NCBI GenBank assembly: GCA_947650285.1
Contig: CANTFL010000080.1
Span: 310,001 to 374,000, forward strand
Source of the DNA: Hyaloperonospora brassicae
Taxonomy: Eukaryota > Oomycota > Peronosporomycetes > Peronosporales > Peronosporaceae
Reading direction: 5' to 3'
DNA: 64,000 nt
Below are positions 1 through 10,966 of this stretch, piece after piece; position 1 is the first letter of the stretch, and each line of letters begins with the position of its first letter. The position numbers were made by a program, and so were the translations under genes. The notes under the pieces were generated by a model that was not told the origin of the DNA, searched no databases, and saw only the letters and a list, made by a program, of their open reading frames with translations.

Positions 1-1825
1 GTCGGTCGCGATTGCCTTTGAGGTCAAACCGCTGGTCCACAGCGCCTTCGTTGAACAAGTTGTGCATCACGACAAAGTACATGCGACGTTTGCCGATCGG
101 CAGTGAGATCGAGTGGCAGCCATAGTAGCGACACAGCATCGAGCGCGGATTCGACTGCAAGTACTCGTGGTAGTGTGGCCTGCGCGGCAACAAACGACAA
201 GTTAGCTCCAAGAGCACCGTTGGCATGAACGTCAAGCGACTTACAAGATGGCTCGCAGGGTATCAAACTCTTCTTTCGGTACGCTCTTGACCATGAACTG
301 CTTGTTGGCTATTATGAGGGACACGGGAACAAACGAACGAGTGTTAGTTGCGTGTTGTGCAGTCAGGTGTCCTGCCAAGCAGCCAGCAGCACGTGAGCGT
401 ACCGGTGAAGTAAAAGATGTTGCCGCTCTTGCCTTCCGACCCGTGTTCGCTCAGGATGCGCGACGGATCGAACGACTCGCGGTAAAAGTCCTGGTCAATG
501 TCGAACTGCGCCCGGATGCGGTGGAAGACTTTGGGCGCACAGTCGCGGAAGTTGAGCATCGTGCTGTTCTGCATGCCGTAGACCACGACGCCCATGCTCT
601 TGACGTCGTTGTAGTCGTGGAAGTCAATGCTCGAGTAGCAGCAGCAGCTCTCGCGACTGCGACCGTCGGCATGCAATCCGACCGCTTGTTCCGTGTCCAC
701 TGATCCCGTGCGCTCGGCACTGGCACTGCAGTCGTGGGCGTCTGCTTTGTCAGCCACCTGCGCCATCTCAATCGACTTCATGATGCCCAACGACATGTAC
801 CGCATCACGTCCGTGCGGAGTTTGTTCGACACGTCAATCTCTTCGCTCGGGTTGCTCAGAGGGACCGACAAGATGGCACCTCTCGACGACGCAGTCAGAT
901 CGACTGCTGCTGCTGCATCATCTCCTTCAGCGTCAACGTGGGAGCCAGCAACTCTCGATGCACTGCTGAGACCGTCGTTTCGGTGATCCATTGGCGGTCG
1001 AAGGACGCCCACGTCCCAGCAGAAGAGCGCAAACACTTCCAAGGCCTCGAGCACGAGCGCGAGCTGATCGAGTGTATTGGGGATCCGTCTGCCAAAGGCC
1101 GAGCCGAGCTGCACGAGGTACACGACCAACGCCACCGTCGTGTGGACTGCAAAGACGCCCAAGTACGGCAATATCCGCTGGGCCATGCGCCTCGTTGTGG
1201 CATGCGCGTGCGTCTCGAGGATCCGTGCGCGACGCCAGGCCTGGACAAGGCCAAAGCCAATGTAGACGAGCGCGAGGTACGCGGGCATGTCAAAGTAGAG
1301 CACGACGTTGGCCGTGGCCGTGTCGTGGAACGCTCCCAGCACGTAGCGGAAGACGAAGCAGTAGAGCACGGACGCCGGCCACGCGTACACGTGGTGCTTG
1401 ACGTAGTCGGCACTGAAGGGCAAGAACGGGTTCGAGAGCGAGAAGATGAGGTCGAGTGCGAGCATGAGGAACCACAGCGTCGTGGACGTGTTGAAGAAGA
1501 AGTAGCACCAGAAGAAGAACGGCACGTAGGGCTCGAGCGGTCCCGTGTCGTGGCCGAGCTCTTCGTTCGCCACACGGCTCAGCGTGGCCGGCAGCAGCAG
1601 TTGCATCTCGTCGACGGTATCAGCTGCAGCAAAGACGAGATGCCACGCGTGCAGGCCGACGCGCATGACGCTCGCAATGGTGGCGCTCAGGAAGATGGTC
1701 AGCAGGACCGGCCCCGGGTGCAGCCGCGAGCTCGGGCACTTGATTACGACGAGGACCATGGCGCCCATGGACAGCAGACCGACGGTCAAGGCCGTGAGCT
1801 GCCACGCGAGGTACAGGTCGCTCAT
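1..1825 (-). CDS. GPCR-PIPK: seven-helix receptor fused to a phosphatidylinositol phosphate kinase (5' part, cut by window edge)
   Basis: Three exons are visible: 1825-403, 308-245 and 179 to beyond base 1. Introns 402-309 and 244-180 have GT..AG ends, and the frame is kept across both. Residues 1-275 hold seven hydrophobic helices (about 9-28, 38-59, 102-130, 146-165, 174-197, 218-240, 252-275). A variable, Ser/Asp-rich linker follows. From about residue 410 the sequence is a PIP-kinase N-lobe: the glycine-rich SEGKSGN motif, then exon 2 with KQFMVKSVPKEE, then exon 3 with FVVMHNLF and FDLKGN. The kinase C-lobe lies outside the window. This architecture is known from oomycetes and Dictyostelium, where it couples a G-protein-type receptor at a membrane to phosphoinositide synthesis; the ligand is unknown. 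The start was chosen because MSDLY directly precedes helix 1. Family assignment is secure; lipid product specificity cannot be read here. Confidence 0.93.
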
Positions 1826-1981
1826 ACCGGTTGCAGGGAGCCGTCAAGTACGGAACAAGTGGTCAAGTCGCACGTAACGGACGCACTGCAACAGGACGCG
1901 AAGAAGACCACGTGCGACTCGCTACGGAACGGCTCGAGTTGGGCACGTGCGAAGACGCACTGAGGACCGCTGGCACGAGCG

Positions 1982-1997
1982 AAAACGCTTAATGAAG
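1982..1997 (-). promoter_or_regulatory. weak initiator-like site upstream of GPCR-PIPK
   Basis: On the minus strand CTTCATTAAGCGTTTT matches the oomycete initiator consensus GCTCATTYYNCAWTTT at about 11 of 16 positions, keeping the TCATT core and T-rich end. It lies about 160 bp before the ATG, which is longer than usual for oomycete leaders. Tentative. Confidence 0.25.
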
Positions 1998-2916
1998 GCG
2001 GCAGTAGGTGCCAGTGCGACGCTGAGCGGTGTTGCACTGGCTGATAGCTCAACTGCTTTGGATGGCCGCCACGACGTGCGCTCGCGAGGCGTTTGCGTGT
2101 GTGCTTCTATTTATATGACTAGGAGCTGTCGGTTGAGAAGCTCTCGCCGCCCTCTTCTTTTGCTTCTGCTCCACTCGATGCATTCATTTGGAATGTCTGT
2201 GCGTGCAATGGAATCGACGACGACGGACGTGAGGGCGTCTCGACTTGTTGGGGATCTTTGATTGTGTTTGCGCCTGTGACGTTGAAGCGGCGGACGACGA
2301 CTGGACGACTGACTGTCCGTCCAGCGCCAGAGTCTCTGCAGCTGACTTCGAGGCTGACGCTGTACCACGCAGTGGATCATGTGCAAAGTGTGGGTTGAAG
2401 CGGCGGGGCACGTGCTGGACGGAAAGCCTGCGCGTGCACACGACAGGCGAGTTCAGAGCCGCCCGGACGCGTCAACTGGAGACTGCTGGACGGTAGGGAA
2501 AGTGGGAGTTGATGCAGTGGCTTACCGACGACACTGAACACTTGTGTGGGTACGATAGAGGAGAGGAACGGACGATCTCTGCAGGTCGCCCTTCGATACC
2601 GTGATTGAGGACACTGAACCGGATCACGCGATGGATCTTCACGTGCTCCTTCGGATGGTCAGTGGTGGCCGCTGTGGAATGGATCGGCCGTTGTGACGCG
2701 TTGTGGCGACAGTGGTGTCGTTAGGACATAGGAACTCGTTGGCGCTTGTACAACGTCAACAACGACGATAGGAACTGAGGTGAGATGAAGTTGATTGAGA
2801 TGGAGGACTACGGATACAGAAAGCGTCACGCGTGTCAGTGTTGACTTCGTAGCGCAACTCTGTGATTGTCAAGAGGTGAGCATGACGTCCAGTTTGATTG
2901 ATGATGTCGACTGCAA

Positions 2917-2918
<2 letters not shown>

Positions 2919-2948
<30 letters not shown>
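2919..2948. repeat. (TC)15 microsatellite
   Basis: Uninterrupted TC dinucleotide run of 30 bp in the intergenic region. Confidence 0.97.
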
Positions 2949-2951
<3 letters not shown>

Positions 2952-5648
2952 GTGTGTCTTGACAAGAGGACGGCTTGGCTCTGAGAACCGATTGCCACTG
3001 CGCGCTCAGCTCTTAGATCTGCAGAGGTAGATAGGGAACGTCGAGAGAGCGAAATCTGAAGGCGCAGACTATCATAGTCCACTTGCGTTGATGCTGCATG
3101 TCCTCGACGAGCAGATATAGCGGTCACGCTCGAAGAGGAGGTCTACCTGCCACAAGAGCTATACGCACGATCCATCTGACAACATTGTTCACTCTTTGAC
3201 GTTTCTGCGACCTCTGACATTTTTACAGACAGCAGCAGTAGCAACAGGTTCGCCAGTTCTGACAAGTGCTGTTCGAGAGTTGCTACTTGTTCAGCTGCGG
3301 CTAATGGTAGTGCTGACCTTGTTTGGCTGGAGGTGCGAGACCTGCGCTGTCTCAATGCAATGAGCTCCTTTGCTTACTGAAGCTAATCGATGTCGACCGT
3401 TTGAAGCCAATGGCCTTCATGCGTCCTCGCACGCCACTTACTCATCGACAACGAGTAGCTGCTACAGGAAGTTCGGCTTTGACGTTTCACCCACTCACTT
3501 GCACTGCTCGTCGTGCCAATGAACACCGACGCGGAAGTCCATGTAGAAGAACAGCATCGACGTCTCACAAACTCCTTCCGAGTTGCTGCCACTTCCAATC
3601 CGAGCGATAAACCAGTTGCAATACAAAGCGCTGGAGAGCATCGGAGCGCACGAGATCGTCAAGCGTCTGACCGGCACGTGACTCATGACGGCACATGGCA
3701 ACCGCTTCGCCCGTCACACGTCGAGTCGGCACAAAGAACGAGCGCTGGGTCGTCCGTCTCCACGACCGCGTGATCTGCTGCGGCCACAAATGCGCTACTG
3801 TTATTTCCCGCGTTCTCCATTGTCATACGGTCCTTGACGCACTGCGCAATGCGACCCAACTGACCGATCGATTCAGTGACTGCCGTGACCCGCTTTCGCC
3901 GTTTTGCAAGCGCGTTGTCAACTCCGTTCTTCGACATGACTAACAATCGAGTTTGGCCTCGGCAGCTGCTCCAAAAGGCCTTCCTCCCCACTGTCAACGC
4001 TTTGTCTCGGCATTGAGACAGTCATGGAGTCCGTCAACCCAGTCAAGTGGTCCGTCAAAGGGTTGAGGCCATCGCTGGACTATAGATATCCTTGCTGCCT
4101 TCAACGTGAGCTCATGCTGCAAGAAGCGCTGCGATGTGTGGCATCGTCTTGATTGAACGAGGTCTCCTTCATCTTGGGGACACGCCTCTCCTTTTGTCAT
4201 AGTGCTTTTCCGTGCAGTCGATGCGAACATCCCATCGCGAGTTGTTGTTGTCATTGACACTTTAGCTCGGTCTCGACTTCCACCACCCAACGTGTGGTTG
4301 TGCTGCTGAAGGCGTCAACGTTGGAAACGGTGCAGCAAAGACCGCAGCGTAAGTCTGGGAAGTGCATGCGGTCAGAGTGCCAAAGAGTAGTCAAAGCACT
4401 TGGAAAGAGGTCGCAAGGTGTCTTGACAACCGGTCCAAAGGCCGCACAGGCGCGAGCGATATCGCTTCGGACGCTGACAAACGACCAGAGAGCACTGAGC
4501 CCAACTAGTCGACCACAGACAGGTGTAGGAATCGATCGTGCCGATGGAGGAGGAAAGTAGCAATGAAGACGACAGAGCTCCCGCGGGGCTGACGTTAGTC
4601 GCTACAAGGGATTTTTATTGAATTCTACCACTAAAGAGTGCGTCGTTTAGGATTTGCGCGACGGTGTCGCCATCGTCGCTGTTGTGAACGCAGCCGTCGC
4701 GATTCCGATATCGTCACCGCTACGAGAAACAACAGCGCACGAAGACGCACACGTGTGTGTGAGTGCGTGAGTGTGCGTGGGTGGGCACTACCCGCTTTGC
4801 AGGTATTACTATTACTGCAAGTGGTCGCCGAAATATCAATTGGTGCTCACGTGCCCATGTGGCATCGCGTCCCGCGCAAAGTGGACCGACTGGACCGTCT
4901 CGAGCGGCCGTTAGCATAACGCCTTCCGTCGTCCACCACAGCGTAGGACACGTTCCAATCTATTACGCTCGCGTGATGGCGCAGAGCCAGTGCGGCAATC
5001 TGTTTTCGTCGGGTCGCCAGCGGCTCCAAGTGACCGACTGACGGACTTTGGCGGCTGTCATCAGATACCGTTTGGATGCGCTCGCGAGCGACGGCGAGAC
5101 ACGTCGGGAAGGCAATGGACAAGAGACACTATGGGTACCATCGACGACAATCCCTTCGTGCGGTGATAGCGTTGACAGAGACCTTCAGAAGCTTCGGAGG
5201 TCCACACCACGAGGTCGATCGATGTGGCGACCCCTTTATTGCAATCGATGAACGGCCGCCTGGATCTTCCGTCGCCCGGGCGGACGACGTGGTGTCGCGA
5301 CTGCTCTTCTTTGGCGCACGAGGAGCAGCCGATCCGGTCTCTTGAGGCCACCGCACAAAGATGTTACGACCCAGCGAGTAACGCATGACGAAAAATTCGT
5401 CGTGGTCGCCCATCGGTCGCCAGGCCCCAACGAGAACGGTGCACGAAGCCTCAAGGGCGACAAACGCTGAACCAGCTGATCGGCTGACAGCGCAGGTGCC
5501 TGCGTCACGTCACTCCTTCGCTGACCAGCTGATCCGATGACTGAACGATCGCCCGGGAGCTGCAGAATAAGGTCGTGCCCGTGCAGCTTCAGTCTTTTGC
5601 CCTCTCCGACTGCTTCGGCTGCTCATGTGGAGCGCCTCTCCCCACAGA

Positions 5649-5672
5649 CTCTCTCTCTCTCTCTCTCTCTCT
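5649..5672. repeat. (CT)12 microsatellite
   Basis: Uninterrupted CT dinucleotide run of 24 bp. Confidence 0.97.
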
Positions 5673-7283
5673 GGTTCTCGCGCCGGCCAAGCGAAATAAT
5701 TTCACAGCGCTCTGTTTTTGTTGCAGCCGCAAATCGCACGTGACCAACGCCGGCAAATCACTTGTCCAGCTGGAGCGCCTGGTATCGATCCTTCCAACGA
5801 GTCGGCCGTTCTGATGCCCATAGCCGTTGACGACGGGGCACACACTTCCACTTGGTCGTCGTTGGTGGACGTCCGTTTCAGAGGAGGCAGTGCTGGAGAC
5901 AGAAAAGTCGTCCACTTCCAGTCGAGCGCACTGCTCTATACACATCTACCTACCTACCTATCGACCGTCTGTAGATGCAACAAATGGACTCCTTCGGTCT
6001 CGAGCCGACCCAACGATCGACCTCAACATGATCACCATCACGGATAATCGAAACGCGTGCGTCGTCGCCGTCGCGGCCTTGTCCTGTACGCCTCGAGACA
6101 AAATTTCGCGCAGAATCGGCGCACAGAGGAGAAGAAAGGCCGCAATGTCCGACGACCGACAAGTTGTGGCGCGACCGCGTGTCGCCTGCTTACTACACTA
6201 CTCCCTACAGTCGTATCGAACAGCAGCAAGTTACGACTGGCAATGTGTCCTGTAGCACTGGTGCCTTCTCCTCCTACCGTTCATCTTTACCAGTCGATGC
6301 GTTCCAAGCCACATGTGCTTTGCACTGGAAGGGTCGGTCCGCCACGTGCGGCGAACGTTCCGGACGCAGCGAGCGACCCATAGACGACCATCGAGTTGGC
6401 GCGTCAGCTGGTGCCGACTCTTTTGCACGCGCGGCGATGACAACGCTGTCCACGTATAGGGCCGAGCCGTGTCACTGGATCAGATCCCCGTGCCTGCGAC
6501 ACCTCAAGGGGAGCGCGGCCTCGGCGCGCACGAAGGGCTGGGGGGATACAATTCGGCCAAATAGCCAGCCAAGGAGCCGACCGCGGCGCGCGACCTTTTG
6601 CCGTTTAAAACATGTCCACCTCCCATCGCTGCCGAGCTCTCTTTCTCTGCAGCCGAAGAACCATTTGATTTCAACGAAACGCACGCCACCAGAGATCAAC
6701 GAAGCAATCGATCCACGACCAAACAAACGAAATCGACCAAACAAACCAAACAAACCAAACAAACCAAACAAACCCAATCGACCAACAACCGAATCGACAA
6801 ACCAATTGGCAGCTCACTTTACAAAAGACCGACCGACCCACGCGGACGTCGCGGCGGTCGTTTGCAACTGCTGTGTGTTGTTGTCTTTTGCTTCGCGTTC
6901 GTTCCCCACTCCAGTCGTCGCTCGCTATTGTTGCATTCGTAGTGTCACTGTCGCTATTGTCGCTGTCGGTGCTGCGATTCCACGACGACGCGCATGCCAA
7001 CGACCGCGTCACTCGTCCCACGCCCGTTTGTGTGTTTCTGTGTTCCGTTCGCCGCCCCCCCCCCCACAAGTCGCAGCGCGGCGGCCACCCGCTCGAGCGT
7101 TCTATGCGCTCGTCCGACCCGTTTCGCGCCCCGTCGCGCCCCGTCCCCCACCGGCGCTGGGACACGGCCCCCCGTGACGACCGCCGCCCCGTTCCCGCGC
7201 TGTTCTCGCCCCGAGCCAAAGCACGCGACGGCCCACCGGTCGCCTCTTCGGCCGTCTACGCGAGTGAGCGCCACCGACGGCCT

Positions 7284-9353
7284 ATGGCGAGTCGCGACTT
7301 TGCGCTTCCTGCAGTACCGCAGCCGACTGCACGTCGATGGGGCGCCCCACGTACGTAAAACTCTGTCGTCGCGCGCGCTCTCTCTCTCTGTGTCTCTCTT
7401 TGTGTGTCTCTCTCTGTGTTCTTTTTCGTCCATGTGACTGTTGTTATAGACGACCCGACAGTTGAAAACTCACTCTCTTCTTCTTCTTCTGCTGCTGCTG
7501 CTGCTGTGTGATGTGCAGCGACAGAGACGTCGCCATTGGTGTACGACGACCCGTTCCAGGCCGACTCGTCCATGGGCACGTACGGCTCGAGGCCGTCGCC
7601 AGTGTCAATTGGTATGGCGTCTCGTAAAGCAGGAGAAGCTGCACACGGGTACCGAGCGATTGACGCGCTCGACTGTCGGCCTGTGGTTCCACACTCGACG
7701 ACTGAAGACTATGACAGTGCCGCGAGAGCGTTCGCGGTGGACTATGAGCTCGAGCCACAGCACAGTCAGACAGAGCTGCAGCGCTATTACGCGTCGAGGC
7801 AGTCGCTCCGAGCGATGAACGGCGTTGCCACGAGGGAACGGGATCGACGACCAGCGGGTCACCACGAGCTCTACGCGCGAGAAATGAGGGGACGCGAGGA
7901 ACCGCTGGACGACGTGCGGTTCGGTGACCACGCAACGCGACTTGCGGGTCTGCCGAGGAGTCTGCCGTCCCCTGCGTCGCTGACGTTTGGACTGCTCTCG
8001 AGTGAAGCGACGAGGGACGTGCACAGTCGACGGTACCATGTCGTGTCGCCCCCGACTGCGCAGAATGCGTTTCGGTATGGACAACCGCAGTCGGCCGACG
8101 TATTGCTTGAACCAGCTACGGTGGAGATGTATCCAGCTGACACGTCGAGTGCTCGAGCGCCCCTACGACACGAGTTCACGCAAGAGGCAGAGTTTTCACG
8201 GCAGCGAACGCACCAGTCGGTACTGCGAAGACCTCCTCCTTCTTACGGTGAACATCCGACGCGCAGCAATGATATGGTAATGGCCGACAGACGATCGTCG
8301 CTCGGTCTCGACTTGTCTCGTGTCCGACGTGATCCAGAGAGTCGGCCAGTGTACAAAGACTTGGCTCTTGCGAGTCCCAGCATGGCCCTGAACGACGACT
8401 ACAGGCAATTCTTGCCCAGCAGTAGTGCAAGTGCGATGGCCGGTTTATCCTCTGGTCGACTGCGGCAACACAGCCACGTGATTGCGCGGCTGCAGACGAC
8501 CAAGCGACCACGACGACCCCATGACCCATTTTTGTATGCTCGCCCTGAAGACTTGGCGCTGGCACCGCAAGGACCGACCGCCACGACGGCGTGTGCTCTC
8601 ACGCCTGTTGCTGCTGGTATGGCTAGCATCTCTTCGTTCTACCGGAAAAAAGACGGGGTCGAGGAGGAAACAGCTCTGCCCAAGCGCCGATGTGGACGCA
8701 AGAGCATGAACTACTCGTCCGAGCAAAAGCGCGAGCGCAATCGTGCAGCCGTGAAGAAATGCCGACAGCGGCAGGCGCTGAAACTGGAATACTTGCGGCA
8801 CAAGGCTGAGTCATTGACGGCTGAGAACCATACGCTCTCGGAGATGCTAATCCAGGACGCTGCGCTGGACGACGACCAGCGCACGTCGCTGATGCGCGGC
8901 ATTCAGATGGACATTTTGCTCAAGATCAAGGAAGTGTTTACACAGAGTCTGCCGAAAGACTTTGTGCTTGACGCCGACTCGATCTGGGACCTCAACTCGG
9001 TGCTGACGGTATCCATGCCGTCCCGTTGCTACTATGGCGTCGAGAGCATCAAAGACTTTTGGCGGACGTCGTTGCGCATGCGCAACAAGGGCAAAATCCG
9101 TTCGTTCTGGGCGTGGCTCTTCCGGCTTCCGCCCGGTGACCGCTTTTCAGCGTTTGAGATCCAGCCGTTCTCGCCCACGTCGAACCTGTACTTTATCTCT
9201 TGGACCACGAAATCGAGTCCGTCGCTGGCTGGCTCCATGATCATCATGTTTGGCGATGGGCATCGCGTGAGCCTCCACGTCGAGTGCTTTGGCTGGCTCA
9301 TTTGGCGGTACTTGCTGACGAACGAGCCGTTTCCAGATATCTCGTTGGATTGA
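7284..9353 (+). CDS. bZIP transcription factor with conserved C-terminal domain
   Basis: Two exons, 7284-7350 and 7519-9353, joined over a GTACGT..GCAG intron in phase 1. The main open frame has no ATG near its 5' end, so the upstream exon is needed. The product is about 633 residues; an in-frame ATG at 7104 would add 60. Residues 1-400 are disordered, rich in Ser, Arg and Pro. The bZIP lies at about 415-470: basic signature NRAAVKKCR (N-x7-R, DNA-contacting), then Leu/hydrophobic heptads (LEYLRHKAESL, LTAENHTLSEML). A compact aromatic-rich domain fills the last 150 residues (YYGVESIKDFW, SFWAWLFRLP, LHVECFGWLIW); its pattern resembles the SnoaL/NTF2-like C-terminal regions of oomycete bZIP proteins, by inference only. 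The role is nuclear, DNA-binding and dimeric; targets are unknown. Confidence 0.88.
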
Positions 9354-10155
9354 GTCAGTGGCGCGGCTGACAAGTGCTCGTCAGCGACTGTCTGTGTTCG
9401 CACAGTGCAGCCAAAGCGATCGACGGATGGTGTATGTGGAAACGCAAAGGCACGCACAAAGTTTACCGTTTAGATGGAAAGAGACACTGATCGCACAAGT
9501 GACTCGAGTCTTTGCTAGATCGAGAGACCGATCCAGAGACTGTTGGGAGTATTTCTCGGCCACGTTGGTGCAACGTCATTTGATGGCGGATGATCGATTA
9601 CAGTGGTGGCGGGTTCCAAGCTGGAAGTGAAAATGTTTGGTGGAACTTGTTGCTGTCGCAGCCCAATGAGTTGCCTAACAAAACGAACAGATGATAGGCG
9701 TTCATGTAGACCAACTTGCTCTGGCTGGACAATTGTCTGCCGTTGCGTAAGTGTGTAATTAACATTGTACCCGGCTGTCGGCAGTGTTCCTTGCGAACAA
9801 GTGAGTCGTATCCGACTTGGACTCTCTTGTCGATCGAATGGGTTTCTCGTACACTTTTTGTTGCTCCACGTTTTGTATGCATTCTGTTTTTATCAATGTT
9901 GCAGCAGCAGTATCGATGTCGCCCTTGATACGACGACACCAGCCAAAGCTCTGATCAGGTCAACTGTTTACTTATGTCAATATGCTCCAAAGTCATTGGC
10001 AAACGCAACCGTTAAACATCGACTGCGTTGCTGTCCGTGTCCAAGAATCGAAAGGCAGAGGCACCAAAAGCTGCCACTCGTTTTAAACAATATAACAACA
10101 ACAAAATGGCATTCCGGCGTTCCGGGCTTCGTGGAACGTCGTTGACGGCCTGTGG
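9354..10155. other. intergenic, no gene seen
   Basis: Convergent intergenic space between the plus-strand bZIP gene and the minus-strand small-protein gene. It becomes AT-richer after 9600, as expected of 3' flanks. No domain or RNA gene recognised. Confidence 0.6.
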
Positions 10156-10482
10156 TCACGTGACGTGAAACATCGACAGGAACAGCTGCAGCTCTTTCGT
10201 GTCACTAGTCTCGACGTTCTTGCGGTCGTGCGCCCTCGCCGGTTTCTTGTTGTACGGCTCTTTTCGTCTGCTTTCCGACCTTTTCGTACACGTCCGGCGA
10301 CGTGTTTTATTGTACATATCGGTCGATGCCACAGCTCCTTCTTCGTCACTGCTGTCCATGAACGTCGCTATCGCTGCAAGCTGTGCGTTCTGCCGAAAAT
10401 CAGCCGGCAACTCGTCCATGAACAGAAGCGGCATCTCGTCTTCGCGCGCTGCATTCGGGTCGTCGTGCTCGGCAGTCTCCAT
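10156..10482 (-). CDS. small charged conserved-type protein of unknown function (108 aa)
   Basis: Single exon. The N-terminal half is acidic: METAEHDD, then MPLLFMDELPADFRQNAQL, then a DSSDEE patch. The centre is strongly basic (KTRRRTCTKRSESRRKE) and the C-terminus is TKELQLFLSMFHVT. The split into an acidic helix-prone N-terminus, a basic linker and a short hydrophobic tail looks like a real, constrained protein and resembles small oomycete proteins of unknown function that I have seen ending in KELQLFLSM. The basic block could be a nuclear localisation signal. No enzyme motif, signal peptide or membrane segment. The start is the first ATG in the frame. Confidence 0.6.
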   Translation of the reverse strand: METAEHDDPNAAREDEMPLLFMDELPADFRQNAQLAAIATFMDSSDEEGAVASTDMYNKTRRRTCTKRSESRRKEPYNKKPARAHDRKNVETSDTKELQLFLSMFHVT

Positions 10483-10966
10483 TTGGCTGAATGGCTACTG
10501 TCATATTGCAATGTTTGCTTTCCACTGAAAAAAGCAGTCAGACATTACCTACACATGTCCGCGAACGATCTTATTGGACAAAATCAATATGCGCGTTCCG
10601 CATCTACTCTCAGAATTGATATTCGGAACCCCATCGAGTCGGCTGAGCGCTCACTTGCCGAATGGATTGTCATCGCTCTAAAAAACACGTCGATCCTTAT
10701 TATCCACCACGAGGTGGAGAGTAGTACAGTAGTCACCAGAGACGGTCCGTCCAGAACTGTTCACGCTTGACTTGCCTTTAATTCCGTTTTCCAGGCGGTT
10801 AGTTGGTAGGTGGAATGGACGACACACAATGTCTGGTTAACTACTTCCGCCCAAAATGGTCTGTGGTGGATCACATCTCGTGGCTATGCTCAATTACCTG
10901 CGCACGAGAGAGACCGACGCACCACTTGCTGCTGCAACGGCTGCTGTTGATAACGTCCAGCACTCG
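10483..10966. other. intergenic, no gene seen
   Basis: Space between the start of the small-protein gene and the 3' end of the first PX gene, both on the minus strand. Nothing recognisable. Confidence 0.6.

Larger units (their letters stand above)
1826..7283. other. long intergenic stretch, no confident gene
   Basis: I find no recognisable protein domain here on either strand. The minus strand at about 4290-3500 gives adjoining open frames in different registers (for example 3997-3683, Ala/Val-rich) that could be a decayed gene, but nothing matches a family I know. The 3' part (about 6900-7280) is C-rich with an 11-C run at 7055-7065 and probably holds the bZIP promoter and leader. Overlapping open frames on both strands there come from GC-rich composition. 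Confidence 0.4.

Noticed and set aside
734..1963. 409-codon plus-strand open frame opposite the GPCR-PIPK gene
   Set aside because: The minus strand encodes clear receptor and kinase motifs; the plus frame is Arg/His/Glu-rich read-through of the complementary codons.
3143..4290. A minus-strand gene in the first intergenic region
   Set aside because: Frames adjoin in different registers with stops, no splice sites fit, and no domain is recognisable.
6164..7177. 337-codon plus-strand open frame upstream of the bZIP gene
   Set aside because: Low-complexity KPNKPN-type and Pro/Arg-rich sequence in a GC-rich promoter region; overlapping frames on both strands are equally long.
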